64,000 bases of DNA from Oceanobacillus jordanicus (GCF_022095695.1 NZ_JAIFZM010000002.1:124001-188000), one strand, 5' to 3'; positions 1-9,061 are shown, counted from the first letter of the stretch. Numbers and translations: made by a program. Notes: generated by a model from the letters alone, not told the origin.

Positions 1-698
1 AATTTGTTAAATTACCAGAAGAGAATGTTTTACCACTTCCAGATGAAGTTGATTTTGATAGTGCAGCACTAGTAGAACCTTCCGCTGTTGTTGTACATGG
101 TTTTTACCGTACAACAATTAGACCAGGGGCTGAAGTTGCGGTAATGGGCTGTGGGAATATTGGGTTGTTGGCTGTACAATGGGCAAAAATCTTTGGAGCG
201 AAAAAGGTCTACGCCATTGATATCGATCCTGCCAAATTAAGTGTGGCGCAAGAATTGGGGGCAGATGTGCTAATTAATCCGCTGGATAAACCAGCACATG
301 AACAAATTCTTGAGCATACAAATGGCACTGGAGTAGATCTGGCGGTGGAGTCAGCGGGATCACCGATAACGTCAGCGCAAATCTTTTCTTTACCTAAAAA
401 GGGTGGCGAGGTTGTATTTATGGGCATCCCGTATGCGGATATTAACATTGAGCGCTTCTTTTTTGAAAAAATCGTCCGCAATGAATTAAACGTATATGGC
501 TCCTGGAATGCCATTTCTTCTCCATTTCCGGGCAGGGAGTGGAGTACAACAATTCATTATATGGCAACAGGCCAACTTAAAATTAAACCAATCATTAGTC
601 ACCGCCTGCCTTTATCAGCAGGACCGGAAACATTCGACCGCATCATTAATCGAAAAGAATCATATGGAAAAGTGCTCTTCTATCCAGAGCAAGGTTAA
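1..698 (+). CDS. Zinc-type alcohol dehydrogenase, C-terminal part (galactitol-1-phosphate 5-dehydrogenase-like)
   Basis: The gene enters from the left edge; an open frame runs from base 3 to the stop at 696-698, so only about 231 C-terminal residues are visible. It contains the Rossmann dinucleotide-binding segment (VMGCGNIGLLAVQWAK, then an acidic residue in AIDID after the second strand) of medium-chain zinc dehydrogenases. The catalytic zinc ligands lie upstream of the window. The stretch VEPSAVVVHGFYR and the SWNAISSPFPGREW segment resemble GatD-type polyol-phosphate dehydrogenases oxidising galactitol-1-phosphate to tagatose-6-phosphate. A terminator follows at once, so it ends a separate transcript from the mannitol genes. 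The substrate is an inference from family resemblance; another sugar alcohol is possible. Confidence 0.75.
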   Translation, partial: FVKLPEENVLPLPDEVDFDSAALVEPSAVVVHGFYRTTIRPGAEVAVMGCGNIGLLAVQWAKIFGAKKVYAIDIDPAKLSVAQELGADVLINPLDKPAHEQILEHTNGTGVDLAVESAGSPITSAQIFSLPKKGGEVVFMGIPYADINIERFFFEKIVRNELNVYGSWNAISSPFPGREWSTTIHYMATGQLKIKPIISHRLPLSAGPETFDRIINRKESYGKVLFYPEQG

Positions 699-722
699 AA
701 CAATAGGGGATATATATAAGAA

Positions 723-745
723 ACGTCCGAGAAGGGCGTTTTTTT
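723..745 (+). terminator. Rho-independent terminator of the dehydrogenase gene
   Basis: ACGTCC pairs with GGGCGT (one G-T wobble) across a five-base loop, followed by seven T. It lies 25 bases after the stop codon. Confidence 0.75.
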
Positions 746-780
746 GTATTTAATAAAAGGTTGGTGAAAGATTAAAGTAA

Positions 781-985
781 TGTTGGGGTGTTCGTATAAT
801 CGATTGGCATGTCTATGTTGTTGATTGGGACTCGCGTGTGATCGATTGGAGCGTATATGTGATTGATTGAACCTCTCATATGATCGATTGGCTTGCCTAC
901 GTAATTGATTGGAACTCTCGTGAAGTCGATTAGGGTGTCTATGTTGTTGATTGGAACTCGCGCATAATCGATTGGCATAGCAAAC
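781..985 (-). repeat. 21-bp tandem array, family A (array A1)
   Basis: The core GATTGG (CCAATC on the other strand) recurs at 802, 823, 844, 865, 886, 907, 928, 949 and 970, i.e. exactly every 21 bases, with diverged sequence between. Many copies read ATCGATTGG. Open frames across it on the minus strand are a by-product of a period divisible by three. Same family as the arrays at 6608 and 47478. Confidence 0.9.
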
Positions 986-1026
986 ATGCTCGGTAGAACC
1001 ATTCTTCTGAGCCTTCTCATCAAATT

Positions 1027-1048
1027 TTGTCAACAAGTGTTTTGCCAA
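1027..1048 (+). promoter_or_regulatory. Candidate MtlR operator upstream of mtlA
   Basis: TTGTCAA and TTGCCAA form an imperfect dyad separated by eight bases, resembling the TTGnCA...TGnCAA pattern of MtlR sites. It stands about 110 bases before mtlA, a position suited to an activator. A weak promoter (TTTGGG, 17 bases, TAAAAT) could follow at 1081-1109. Assignment is inference. Confidence 0.4.
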
Positions 1049-1155
1049 AGTTGTATTTAGATTACGTTGTACTACTCGAATTTGGGGAATAGAATTAGGA
1101 TAGTAAAATGTTTTCATTTATATATTCATTATAATTTGAGAGAGGGGTAACGAAA

Positions 1156-2598
1156 ATGGCAGAAAAGAAAGGTTTTCGTGCCAAGGTTCAACGCTTTGGC
1201 AGTTACTTAAGTGGCATGATCATGCCAAATATCGGCGCATTTATTGCGTGGGGGATTATTACAGCACTCTTTATTCCAGATGGCTATTTCCCAAATGAAA
1301 GTCTTGGGGCAATGGTTGACCCAATGATTAAATACTTACTACCACTATTGATCGGTTTTACTGGTGGACGAATGGTTTATGACCTGCGTGGTGGGGTTGT
1401 CGGGGCAACTGCAACAATGGGGGTTATTGTTGGTGCAGGTATTCCAATGTTCCTCGGCGCAATGGTAATGGGACCACTTGCTGGTTACATTATGAAGAAG
1501 TTTGATGATATGTTTAAAGATAAAGTGAAATCCGGATTTGAAATGCTTTATAATAACTTCTCTTCTGGTATTATCGGAGCAATTCTTGCAATACTCGCTG
1601 CATTAGCAATTGGTCCTGTTGTAGAAGGTCTGAACAATGGGTTAGCTGCTGGTGTTGAAGCCATTATTGGTGCAGGATTACTACCACTAGCAAGTATTAT
1701 TATTGAACCAGCAAAAATTCTATTCTTAAACAATGCGATTAACCATGGTATCTTAAGCCCAATTGGTGTCGAACAAGCAGCAAATGCTGGCAAATCGATC
1801 CTATTCCTATTGGAAGCAAACCCAGGACCAGGTCTTGGAATATTGCTTGCCTTCAGTATTTTTGGTAAAGGTGCATCAAAGGCCTCGGCTCCTGGTGCAG
1901 CACTAATCCAATTTGTTGGTGGTATTCATGAAATTTACTTCCCATACATCCTAATGAAGCCAATGTTGCTTCTTGCAGTAATCGGTGGGGGTATGAGTGG
2001 TGTGTTCACACTATCTTTATTTGATGCAGGACTTAGAGCTGCAGCTTCACCAGGAAGTATTTTTGCAGTCTATGCGATGGCAACACCAGATAGCTATCTT
2101 GGTGTAACACTTGGTGTACTTGTAGCCGCTGTTGTTTCCTTCTTAATTGCTTCCGTAATCTTGAAAACAAGCAAATCAGAAGCAGACTTAGCAGAAGCTA
2201 CTGGCCAAATGGAAGCGATGAAAGGCAAGAAAAGTTCTGTAGCTGGTACATTAAATGCCGGTGAAACTGCTGAAGCAGATGCATTGAACCAAACGCCAGT
2301 CGATACAGAAAAAGACGCAGCAGAGGTTGATAAGGTTATCTTTGCCTGTGATGCGGGTATGGGTTCAAGTGCAATGGGTGCTTCTTTATTGAAAAACAAA
2401 TTTAAAAAAGCTGACATTGATATTTATGTTAATAACCATGCAATTAACGAGATTCCTGATGATGCAGATATCGTTATTACGCATAGAGATCTTACGGATC
2501 GTGCAAAAGAAAAGATCCCAACAGCTGAGCATATTTCTGTTGAGAACTTCTTAAACAGTCCAAAATATGATCAATTGGTAGAGAGACTTAAAAAGTAG
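1156..2598 (+). CDS. mtlA: PTS mannitol transporter, EIICB component
   Basis: Takes up mannitol and phosphorylates it to mannitol-1-phosphate in the membrane. The N-terminal part (about residues 15-345) is a hydrophobic EIIC channel with the typical start RFGSYLSGMIMPNIGAFIAW. A charged, Ala/Glu-rich linker (about 345-390) leads to an EIIB domain whose phosphorylated cysteine is Cys398 in CDAGMGSS. At 480 residues it matches the usual EIICB length of Firmicutes without fused EIIA; EIIA is supplied by mtlF downstream. The start follows a good GAGAGGGG ribosome binding site. mtlA is separated from mtlR-mtlF-mtlD by about 200 bases containing a weak hairpin and a repeat remnant, so it may be transcribed alone under MtlR. 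Confidence 0.96.
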   Translation: MAEKKGFRAKVQRFGSYLSGMIMPNIGAFIAWGIITALFIPDGYFPNESLGAMVDPMIKYLLPLLIGFTGGRMVYDLRGGVVGATATMGVIVGAGIPMFLGAMVMGPLAGYIMKKFDDMFKDKVKSGFEMLYNNFSSGIIGAILAILAALAIGPVVEGLNNGLAAGVEAIIGAGLLPLASIIIEPAKILFLNNAINHGILSPIGVEQAANAGKSILFLLEANPGPGLGILLAFSIFGKGASKASAPGAALIQFVGGIHEIYFPYILMKPMLLLAVIGGGMSGVFTLSLFDAGLRAAASPGSIFAVYAMATPDSYLGVTLGVLVAAVVSFLIASVILKTSKSEADLAEATGQMEAMKGKKSSVAGTLNAGETAEADALNQTPVDTEKDAAEVDKVIFACDAGMGSSAMGASLLKNKFKKADIDIYVNNHAINEIPDDADIVITHRDLTDRAKEKIPTAEHISVENFLNSPKYDQLVERLKK

Positions 2599-2611
2599 TA
2601 AGATAAAAAGT

Positions 2612-2650
2612 AGGGCAGGGGGTAACTCCTTGCCCTCTTATGTTTTTTAA
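2612..2650 (+). terminator. Possible terminator after mtlA
   Basis: AGGGCAGG pairs imperfectly with CCTTGCCCT, followed a few bases later by TTTTTT (2643-2648). The stem has one mismatch and the T run is displaced, so partial readthrough into mtlR is plausible. Confidence 0.45.
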
Positions 2651-2672
2651 AAGTTGAAAAGGAATGTGCGCT

Positions 2673-2760
2673 GGCCGATGGTGTAGATCTCATGGGCGAA
2701 GATGAGACTCGCACGGCCGATATCCCGCAGACTTGGTAGATACACCGGCCAACTTACTCG
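2673..2760 (-). repeat. Degenerate 21-bp repeat remnant, family B (array B0)
   Basis: GGCCGAT, GGGCGAA and GGCCGAT begin at 2673, 2694 and 2715, exactly 21 bases apart; on the minus strand they read ATCGGCC, the core of the family B arrays at 15384 and 24580. A further GGCC at 2747 is out of phase. It is short and decayed compared with the other arrays. Confidence 0.6.
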
Positions 2761-2808
2761 ATAAACACAACTTAAATTTAATACGACACGATAAGGGAGG
2801 TGAATGGC

Positions 2809-4920
2809 TTGTATATCACAGCGCGGGTACGGAGGATGCTTCAGGTTTTACTTCAGGCATATGAAGGGATAACAGTGAAGGAAATTGCAACGACACTCGA
2901 TGTTAGTGAGCGGACCATTCACCGAGACCTTAAAGAACTAGAGGATTTGGCAAAAGAATTTCAGCTAAATTTAGTAAAGCGTGCAGGTGTAGGCCTTTCG
3001 CTTGAAGGGAAAAAGGAAGATAAAGACAGATTAAACAAAGAGCTGATGCAAACAGCGGAGCTTGATCTTTCTTCAGAAGAAAGGCAGGCAGTCATTCTTT
3101 CCATTTTGTTTGAGGCGCAAGAGCCAATAAAATTGTATGCATTAAGCAGCGAATTACGCGTAACAACTGCTACCGTAAGAAATGACCTTGATCAGCTTGA
3201 AACAGAATTGGAGAGGTACAATCTGCAGCTTATCCGAAAAAGAGGCTCAGGTGTTCAAATCATAGGGAAAGAAGCAAGTAAACGGGCTGCGATCAGTAAC
3301 CTGATTTCCCAATATGTGGAGCCTTATGATTTTATCAGCTTAATCAAGCAAAACATCCAGAAAAAATCAGGGATACAAACAGATAAAATCTCCAATCGAT
3401 TACTTGGTTTAGTTGATGCTGATAAGCTGCATGTTATTGAAGAAAGAGTGGAACAGGCAAGACATGAACTGCCTAATGACTTGGCTGATAGTGCCTATGT
3501 TGGGTTGGTTGTCCACTTGGCTTTGGCGATGGAGCGTTTAAAAAGAGGAGAAAAGATCCGCTTTGATCCAACGTCTTGGAAGCAGCTACAAGGCACAAGG
3601 GAATTTGCGATAGCCAAGAAAATGCTTTTGGATTTAGAAGTATCATTGGATATGGACATCCCAGAGGATGAGATCGGTTATATCACGATGCATTTATTAG
3701 GCGCTAAGCTACGCGCGGATCAGAATTATCTCATTGAAGATACAAGTATGGATATCGCTTTTAAAGCAAAAGCTCTTATAGACCATGTTGGAAATCAATT
3801 GAATGTGGACTTAGCGGAAAATGCGGTCATGTTAAACGACCTCGTAGCACATTTAAAGCCGACCATGTATCGGTTGCAACAGGAAATGAATATAAAGAAT
3901 CCACTCTTAAAAGAGATCATGAATGATTATCGCGATCTTTTTGACATCGTGCGGGCTGGTGTTTTGGAAGTTTTTCCAGGCATCTCTTTTCCAGACGATG
4001 AAATTGGCTATTTGGTACTGCATTTTGCCGCCATTCTTTTGCATGACGATAACAAAACAGACTTACACGCTCTCGTTATCTGTTCTAGCGGAATTGGGAC
4101 GGCAAAAATGCTTGCCACAACTTTACAACAGCGCATACCCGAGATTAGACATGTCGATAATAAATCAATGTTTGATCTGCAGGAATTGCCGGTTGGTGGC
4201 TATGATATTATCGTGTCTACTATACCGTTGGAGGGCTTTGATGGAGAGTATATCCTAGCTTCACCAATACTGACAAAGCAAGAAGTGCACCGGATTAAAA
4301 AAGCGATCCGACAAAAAAAGCTAACCGTAACCAAGAACCCAGCTAATAGGGAAGTACATGGCATGATTTCCACAGCTACTTCTGCTGAAGAGTTTATTGG
4401 GAGGCTTCGAGGCGTCGAGGTTTATTCTCGCGTCATGTTACAGATCCTTGATCATTTTTCGATAAAGAGCCTTGCGGAAAAACGAACAACAAAAGATATG
4501 CTGCATATCGTCTGCACAGAGCTGGCACAGGAGGGAGCCCTTTCTGATCCTAATCAAGTTTTTCAAATGCTTGTAGAACGTGAAAAACTGAGTGGACTTG
4601 GGATACCAGAAACGAAGTTAGGATTGTATCACACTAGATCAAATAGGGTGAACAGGCCGAGCTTTACGGTATACCATCTTGAACATCCGGTAACCGTAAA
4701 GGGGATGGATGATCGGGACATGCAAATGCAGACTATCCTGCTCATGCTGGCACCAGAAGAGACAGAACAGGAAGCGTTGGAGATCATGAGTTTACTAAGT
4801 GGGATGATCATCCAGGGCAGGGAGCGGATTCAATTGTTTGAATCCGGGGAAGAAGCAGCGATAAAGCAGCTTTTTATAGAGGAGTTTCAAAAATTACTAA
4901 ACGAAAAAAATTTATTATAA
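2809..4920 (+). CDS. mtlR: Transcriptional activator of the mannitol operon
   Basis: A 703-residue multidomain PTS-controlled activator. It has an N-terminal winged helix (ITVKEIATTLDVSERTIHRDL), a second HTH (about 95-140), two PRD domains (about 190-400), an EIIB-Gat-like domain with Cys425 in VICSSGIGTA, and an EIIA-like domain with His608 in GLYHTRS. In B. subtilis MtlR these residues are phosphorylation sites that set activity. I chose TTG at 2809 because AGGGAGG ends right at an upstream in-frame GTG (2800), which leaves no spacing, whereas the TTG has eight bases and gives MYITAR, like known MtlR starts. It precedes mtlF by 15 bases and should be cotranscribed with mtlF and mtlD. Confidence 0.94.
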   Translation: MYITARVRRMLQVLLQAYEGITVKEIATTLDVSERTIHRDLKELEDLAKEFQLNLVKRAGVGLSLEGKKEDKDRLNKELMQTAELDLSSEERQAVILSILFEAQEPIKLYALSSELRVTTATVRNDLDQLETELERYNLQLIRKRGSGVQIIGKEASKRAAISNLISQYVEPYDFISLIKQNIQKKSGIQTDKISNRLLGLVDADKLHVIEERVEQARHELPNDLADSAYVGLVVHLALAMERLKRGEKIRFDPTSWKQLQGTREFAIAKKMLLDLEVSLDMDIPEDEIGYITMHLLGAKLRADQNYLIEDTSMDIAFKAKALIDHVGNQLNVDLAENAVMLNDLVAHLKPTMYRLQQEMNIKNPLLKEIMNDYRDLFDIVRAGVLEVFPGISFPDDEIGYLVLHFAAILLHDDNKTDLHALVICSSGIGTAKMLATTLQQRIPEIRHVDNKSMFDLQELPVGGYDIIVSTIPLEGFDGEYILASPILTKQEVHRIKKAIRQKKLTVTKNPANREVHGMISTATSAEEFIGRLRGVEVYSRVMLQILDHFSIKSLAEKRTTKDMLHIVCTELAQEGALSDPNQVFQMLVEREKLSGLGIPETKLGLYHTRSNRVNRPSFTVYHLEHPVTVKGMDDRDMQMQTILLMLAPEETEQEALEIMSLLSGMIIQGRERIQLFESGEEAAIKQLFIEEFQKLLNEKNLL

Positions 4921-4935
4921 GGAGTGCATCAAGCT

Positions 4936-5373
4936 ATGGCAAAAGAAGTATTAAGCAAAGACAATATTAAACTAAATGTATCATTAAACAGCAAGGAAGA
5001 GGCAATTCGTTACACGGGTGGCATCCTAGCAGATAATGGCTATGTAGAAGCTTCTTACATCGATAAAATGTTAGAGCGTGAAGAATTGACATCCACTTAC
5101 ATGGGAAATAACGTTGCTATCCCTCATGGTACAGAGGATGCAAAAGGAATGGTTACAGAAACTGGTCTTTCCGTTGTAACAGTTCCAGAAGGTATTGATT
5201 TTGGCGATGGAAATATCGTTAAAGTTCTTATTGGTATTGCTGGTAAAGGTGACGAGCATTTGGAGGTCCTATCTAAAATTGCGATTGTTCTTTCAGAAGA
5301 AGAAAACATTCAAACCATTCTTGATGCTTCTTCAGAAGAAGAGATCATCCGTATTTTCAGTGAGGTGAACTAA
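4936..5373 (+). CDS. mtlF: PTS mannitol-specific EIIA component
   Basis: Cytosolic phosphocarrier passing phosphate from HPr to the EIIB domain of MtlA. The 145-residue protein carries the conserved active-site His64 in NNVAIPHGT. An in-frame GTG lies 12 bases upstream (4924) but overlaps the AAGGAG ribosome binding site, so ATG 4936 (MAKEVLSKDN) is preferred. Its stop codon abuts the mtlD start codon with no gap, indicating coupled translation. Confidence 0.95.
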   Translation: MAKEVLSKDNIKLNVSLNSKEEAIRYTGGILADNGYVEASYIDKMLEREELTSTYMGNNVAIPHGTEDAKGMVTETGLSVVTVPEGIDFGDGNIVKVLIGIAGKGDEHLEVLSKIAIVLSEEENIQTILDASSEEEIIRIFSEVN

Positions 5374-6534
5374 ATGCAAGCCGTACATTTCGGAGCAGGA
5401 AACATCGGGCGTGGGTTTATTGGCTCCTTGCTTTATCAAGCAGGTTATCACACCACTTTTGTCGACGTAAATGATAAAGTGATTGAGGAATTAAACAATA
5501 AACAACAGTATAATGTTATTTTGGCTGCAGAAAACAAAGAACAATTGACTGTGAAAAATGTTTCTGGGATAAATAGTATGCAAGATCCAGATAGTGTTGT
5601 TGCTGGAATTGAAAAGGCTGATATTGTAACAACGGCTGTTGGGCCAAATATCCTGCCAATTATCGCAGAGTTAATTGCCAAAGGATTACGTGCTCGACTA
5701 GCTTCCAATCCAACGGAGCTGAATATTATTGCATGTGAAAACATGGTTGGTGGAAGTACTTTATTAAAAGAAAAAGTAATGGATCACGTACCAGCAGAAG
5801 AACAGGAAAAAATGGCTACGTTATTTGGTTTCCCTGACGCAGCAGTTGACCGCATTGTACCAAACCAGGTTAATGAGGATCTGCTTGAAGTATCTGTAGA
5901 GCCATATTACGAGTGGGTGGTAGACCGTTCTGCAATCAAAGGTGAAGTTCCAAACATTGACGGCATTACCTTTGTAGAAGATCTAACACCGTATATTGAA
6001 CGTAAACTGTTTACAGTTAACACAGGTCATACTGTACCTGCATATATCGGGCATTACATGGGCTACAAAACCATTAATGAAGCAATGCATGATGAAAAAG
6101 TTCTAGAAATCCTAAGCGGTACATTAAATGAATCAGGTGAAGCATTGATTCAAACGTACGGGTTTGATAGAGATGAACACCAGACGTATATTAAGAAAAT
6201 TATCGGCCGTTTCCAAAACCCGTATATTTCCGATGAAGTAACACGTGTAGGACGTGGCCCAATTCGTAAGCTCGGCGCAAAAGATCGCCTTATTCGCCCT
6301 GCTAGCGTGTACTTAGAAACAACAGGCAAAGAACCCGTATTTCTAGCAAAAACAATTGCTGCAGCCCTTTCCTATCAATTTGATGAGGATGCGGAAGCAG
6401 TAGAATTGCAAGAAAAAGTAGCACAGCAAGGATACGAACAAGCACTACAAACTGTAGCTGGCTTAGAAGCAGGAAGTCCTTTGGTCGAAAGTGTTATGAA
6501 GCAATTAGAAGAAATAAAACAATTAAAATCGTAA
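5374..6534 (+). CDS. mtlD: Mannitol-1-phosphate 5-dehydrogenase
   Basis: Oxidises mannitol-1-phosphate to fructose-6-phosphate with NAD. The 386-residue protein starts MQAVHFGAGNIGRGFIG, the diagnostic NAD-binding N-terminus of MtlD. The C-terminal mannitol dehydrogenase domain contains the conserved KLFTVNTGHTVPAYIGH segment with the catalytic lysine. The gene begins directly after the mtlF stop with GAGGTGA as ribosome binding site inside mtlF. It is the last gene of the mannitol transcript and is followed by a strong terminator. Confidence 0.97.
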   Translation: MQAVHFGAGNIGRGFIGSLLYQAGYHTTFVDVNDKVIEELNNKQQYNVILAAENKEQLTVKNVSGINSMQDPDSVVAGIEKADIVTTAVGPNILPIIAELIAKGLRARLASNPTELNIIACENMVGGSTLLKEKVMDHVPAEEQEKMATLFGFPDAAVDRIVPNQVNEDLLEVSVEPYYEWVVDRSAIKGEVPNIDGITFVEDLTPYIERKLFTVNTGHTVPAYIGHYMGYKTINEAMHDEKVLEILSGTLNESGEALIQTYGFDRDEHQTYIKKIIGRFQNPYISDEVTRVGRGPIRKLGAKDRLIRPASVYLETTGKEPVFLAKTIAAALSYQFDEDAEAVELQEKVAQQGYEQALQTVAGLEAGSPLVESVMKQLEEIKQLKS

Positions 6535-6550
6535 ATTTAGATGAAGGCGA

Positions 6551-6578
6551 AAGCTCCTCCTTGGTGAGGAGCTTTTTG
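6551..6578 (+). terminator. Terminator of the mtl operon
   Basis: AAGCTCCTC pairs perfectly with GAGGAGCTT across a six-base loop, followed by a T run, 16 bases after the mtlD stop. Confidence 0.85.
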
Positions 6579-6607
6579 TTTTGCAGATTTATTAACTTTC
6601 AGTTGCT

Positions 6608-7145
6608 AAAATCGATCACAAGATGCTCCCAATCAAAGAGAAGAGCAGTCTGATCGCTCACATGGAGCTCCCAATCAAAGAGAAGAGCAGTCCAATCAAT
6701 CACATGGAGCTCCCAATCAACGAGAAAAGCAGTCTAATCGCTCACAAGATGCTCCCAATCAACGAGAAGAGCAGTCCAATCGCTCACAAGATGCTCCCAA
6801 TCAACGAGAAGAGCAGTCCAATCGATCACAAGATGCTCCCAATCAACGAGAAGAGCAGTCCAATCAATCACATGGAGCTCCCAATCAACGAGAAGAGCAG
6901 TCTGATCGATCACAAGATGCTCCCAATCAACCAGAAGAGCAGTCCAATCAATCACAAGATGCTTCCAATCAACGAGAAGAGCAGTCTGATCGATCACAAG
7001 ATGCTCCCAATCAACGAGAAGAGCAGTCTAATCGATCACAAGATGCTCCCAATCAACGAGAAGAGCAGTCCAATCAATCACAAGATGCTCCCAATCAACC
7101 AGAAGAGCAGTCCAATCAATCACAAGATGCTTCCAATCAACCACC
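6608..7145 (+). repeat. 21-bp tandem array, family A (array A2), with 42-bp higher-order unit
   Basis: AATC recurs at a strict 21-base period from 6611 to 7136, 26 copies. Two half-units alternate: one reads about CTCCCAATCAACGAGAAGAGC, the other about AGTCCAATCGATCACAAGATG written as AGTCCAATC plus GATCACAAGATG, giving 13 near-identical 42-base units. Both strands stay open because 21 is a multiple of three. The array fills the gap between convergent mtlD and the LacI gene; no ribosome binding site precedes the open frame, so I treat it as non-coding. Confidence 0.93.
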
Positions 7146-7150
7146 CCCAC

Positions 7151-7181
7151 AAAAAAAGCTCCAACCACATGGTTAGAGCTT
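7151..7181 (-). terminator. Terminator of the LacI-type regulator gene
   Basis: Read on the minus strand, AAGCTCTAACC pairs with GGTTGGAGCTT, and the stem is followed by seven T. It lies 13 bases beyond the regulator stop. Confidence 0.8.
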
Positions 7182-7193
7182 CCCTAATCTAAT

Positions 7194-8189
7194 CTATTCT
7201 GACACATGCCTCACAGATTCGCGCTCTACAAGTTCTGTTGAAAGCTTGTAATGGTTATCTGTTTTTTCGCCGCCTAACAGTTGAAAGATAAGGTGGGCAG
7301 CAAGGGCGCCGACCTCGTATTTTGGCTGTTTAATAGTTGTTAGTGGCGGGGATACATATTCGGATAATTGGATATCATCATAGCCAATGATGGAAATATC
7401 ATCCGGGATGCTGATATTGTTTTCTTTAAAAGCTTGAAGTCCGCCGACTGCCATCTCATCATTTGCGTAAAAAATGGCTTGAGGAAGGTTCCGCTGGGCG
7501 ATAAGCAATTTTGTCGCCCGGTAGCCGCCCTCTCTTGTGAAATCACTGGCAATATCCCATTTTGATTGATACGTAATATTATAGTTTTCTAATGCCTTTC
7601 GATATCCTTTATACCGTTGCACGTTATCGTGAGAGGCTGCTGGTCCACTAATAAACGCAATTTGCTTATGGCCATGGTTGATTAAATACTCTGTAGCATG
7701 ATAGCCTCCATGTATATTATCCACTTCCACATGGTAGATAGACTCATCTTCCAGATAACGATCAAGCACAACGAGTGGGGACCCGTGCTGTGCTGCGTCA
7801 AGTGTAATGGCGTCGCTAATATTATGGGCAAGAATAATCGCTCCATCTACACGCTTTTCCGTGAGGAATTTTACTGCAGTCGATTGTGCGCCGCCAATCG
7901 AACTACAAGCAATTAGATCATACCCATTAGCCGATGTGACATCCTGCACCCCTTGAATAAGCTCTGAATAGAAGGGTCCAGAGAGATCGCTCAAAAGCAG
8001 TGCGATGGTGTTTGTCTTTGTCCTTTTTAAATCAGAAGCAAAGCCGTTTTTCTTATAGTTTAATGCTTTCGCCGCTTCTTCAACCCTTTTCTTTGTTGCC
8101 ATACTTATTCTTGGACTGTTGTTTAAGGCGTAGGAAACAGTGGATATTGCGACCCCAGCACGTTTTGCTACATCTTTTATAGTTGCCAT
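7194..8189 (-). CDS. LacI-family transcriptional regulator of the beta-1,2-glucan locus
   Basis: A 331-residue repressor with the LacI helix-turn-helix at the N-terminus (MATIKDVAKRAGVAISTVSYALNNSPRIS) and a periplasmic-binding-protein-like sugar sensor domain. A TTG five codons upstream would overlap the GGAGG site, so ATG 8189 is preferred. It is the last gene of the minus-strand cluster behind the esterase and two permeases; a TATAAT about 45 bases upstream may give it its own promoter. Likely targets are the four GAAACGTTTC palindromes before the binding-protein and permease genes (see 10989-13002). The inducing sugar is inferred from neighbours, probably a beta-1,2-glucooligosaccharide. 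Confidence 0.88.
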   Translation of the reverse strand: MATIKDVAKRAGVAISTVSYALNNSPRISMATKKRVEEAAKALNYKKNGFASDLKRTKTNTIALLLSDLSGPFYSELIQGVQDVTSANGYDLIACSSIGGAQSTAVKFLTEKRVDGAIILAHNISDAITLDAAQHGSPLVVLDRYLEDESIYHVEVDNIHGGYHATEYLINHGHKQIAFISGPAASHDNVQRYKGYRKALENYNITYQSKWDIASDFTREGGYRATKLLIAQRNLPQAIFYANDEMAVGGLQAFKENNISIPDDISIIGYDDIQLSEYVSPPLTTIKQPKYEVGALAAHLIFQLLGGEKTDNHYKLSTELVERESVRHVSE

Positions 8190-8257
8190 GTCATTTTCCT
8201 CCAACGATTCATTACTAACATCGTATCATACATTATATGCTAGGAATTACCTGAATT

Positions 8258-9031
8258 TTACCGAATAGGGAGCCATTTCAATATGTCCTGGATCTTATCA
8301 TCCCAATACTCCCAAGTATGGTCTCCAGGTCCGAAATCATACGTATAGTCAAGGTCCGTTTCTTTGCATATACGATGAAAACGTAAATTATGTTCATATA
8401 AGAAATCTTCAGTACCACAAGATTGATAAAGCATTGGTTTTTCATTGGATGATTCATTTAATCGTTCCAGCTTATAGATTAAATCATTCTCTGTTTTGCT
8501 GACATCCGCTTCACCAAAAACGAGCTCCAATGATCTCTTTTTGTCACCAGGCTCTTTTCTAACATTTGCTAAATGGTATACCATATCGGTAACACCAGAC
8601 ATGCTAGCTACTGCTGCAAAGCGATTAGGGAAATTCAATGCCCATTTCAATGCACCAAAGCCACCCATCGAATGACCTGCTACAAAGTTGTCCTCCCGTT
8701 TTTCAGAAAGGGGGAAGAAAGATCTGGCAGCTGCGGGGAGCTCTTCCGTTAAAAATGTCCAGTACTTACCACCATGAGCCATATTTGTATAATAGCTGTT
8801 ATCAAGGCCTGGCATAACGATAGCAAGCCCTTTGTCAGCGGCATACCGCTCAATAGATGTAGTTCTAAGATAGGCGGTGTGATTGTCACTGAAGCCATGT
8901 AGAAGAAATAGGGTTGGATATTTCTTGTTTCCTGTAGCGCCATCCTTAAAGGATGGCTGTGGTAAAATGACGTTCATAGAAACAGATCTTGATAAAACCT
9001 CTGACGAAAATTCACATTGAAATAGCGCCAT
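8258..9031 (-). CDS. Alpha/beta-hydrolase esterase (S-formylglutathione hydrolase/tributyrin esterase-like)
   Basis: A 257-residue cytosolic esterase. It shows HGFSDN (oxyanion region), the nucleophile elbow GHSMGG with Ser121, a likely acid Asp in CGTEDFLYE and the catalytic His in GPGDHTWEYWD. No signal peptide. It lies downstream of the two permeases of a sugar ABC transporter and upstream of the LacI regulator, so it probably removes an acyl group from an imported oligosaccharide; cyclic beta-1,2-glucans are known to carry succinyl and other substituents, which would fit, but the substrate is inference. A 129-base gap with a stem-loop separates it from the permease gene. Confidence 0.8.
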   Translation of the reverse strand: MALFQCEFSSEVLSRSVSMNVILPQPSFKDGATGNKKYPTLFLLHGFSDNHTAYLRTTSIERYAADKGLAIVMPGLDNSYYTNMAHGGKYWTFLTEELPAAARSFFPLSEKREDNFVAGHSMGGFGALKWALNFPNRFAAVASMSGVTDMVYHLANVRKEPGDKKRSLELVFGEADVSKTENDLIYKLERLNESSNEKPMLYQSCGTEDFLYEHNLRFHRICKETDLDYTYDFGPGDHTWEYWDDKIQDILKWLPIR

Positions 9032-9061
9032 GTCATTTTTCCTTTCTAATACGATTAGGAA

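Noticed and set aside
695-1117. Minus-strand open frames of 140 and 83 codons across array A1
   Set aside because: They follow the repeat period, run into a terminator on one side and the mtlA control region on the other, and have no start signals.
2673-2760. Possible small RNA or attenuator between mtlA and mtlR
   Set aside because: The visible order is the 21-base spacing of a decayed family B array; no promoter or U-run hairpin frames it.
6608-7145. CRISPR array
   Set aside because: There is no conserved repeat separated by unique spacers; both halves of the unit recur, the period is only 21 or 42 bases, and no cas genes are near.
6623-7192. A 189-codon plus-strand open frame and an 87-codon minus-strand frame through array A2
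   Set aside because: Both are by-products of a 21-base repeat, which keeps frames open on either strand. There is no ribosome binding site, the amino-acid pattern is pure repeat, and the frame ends inside the next gene's terminator region.
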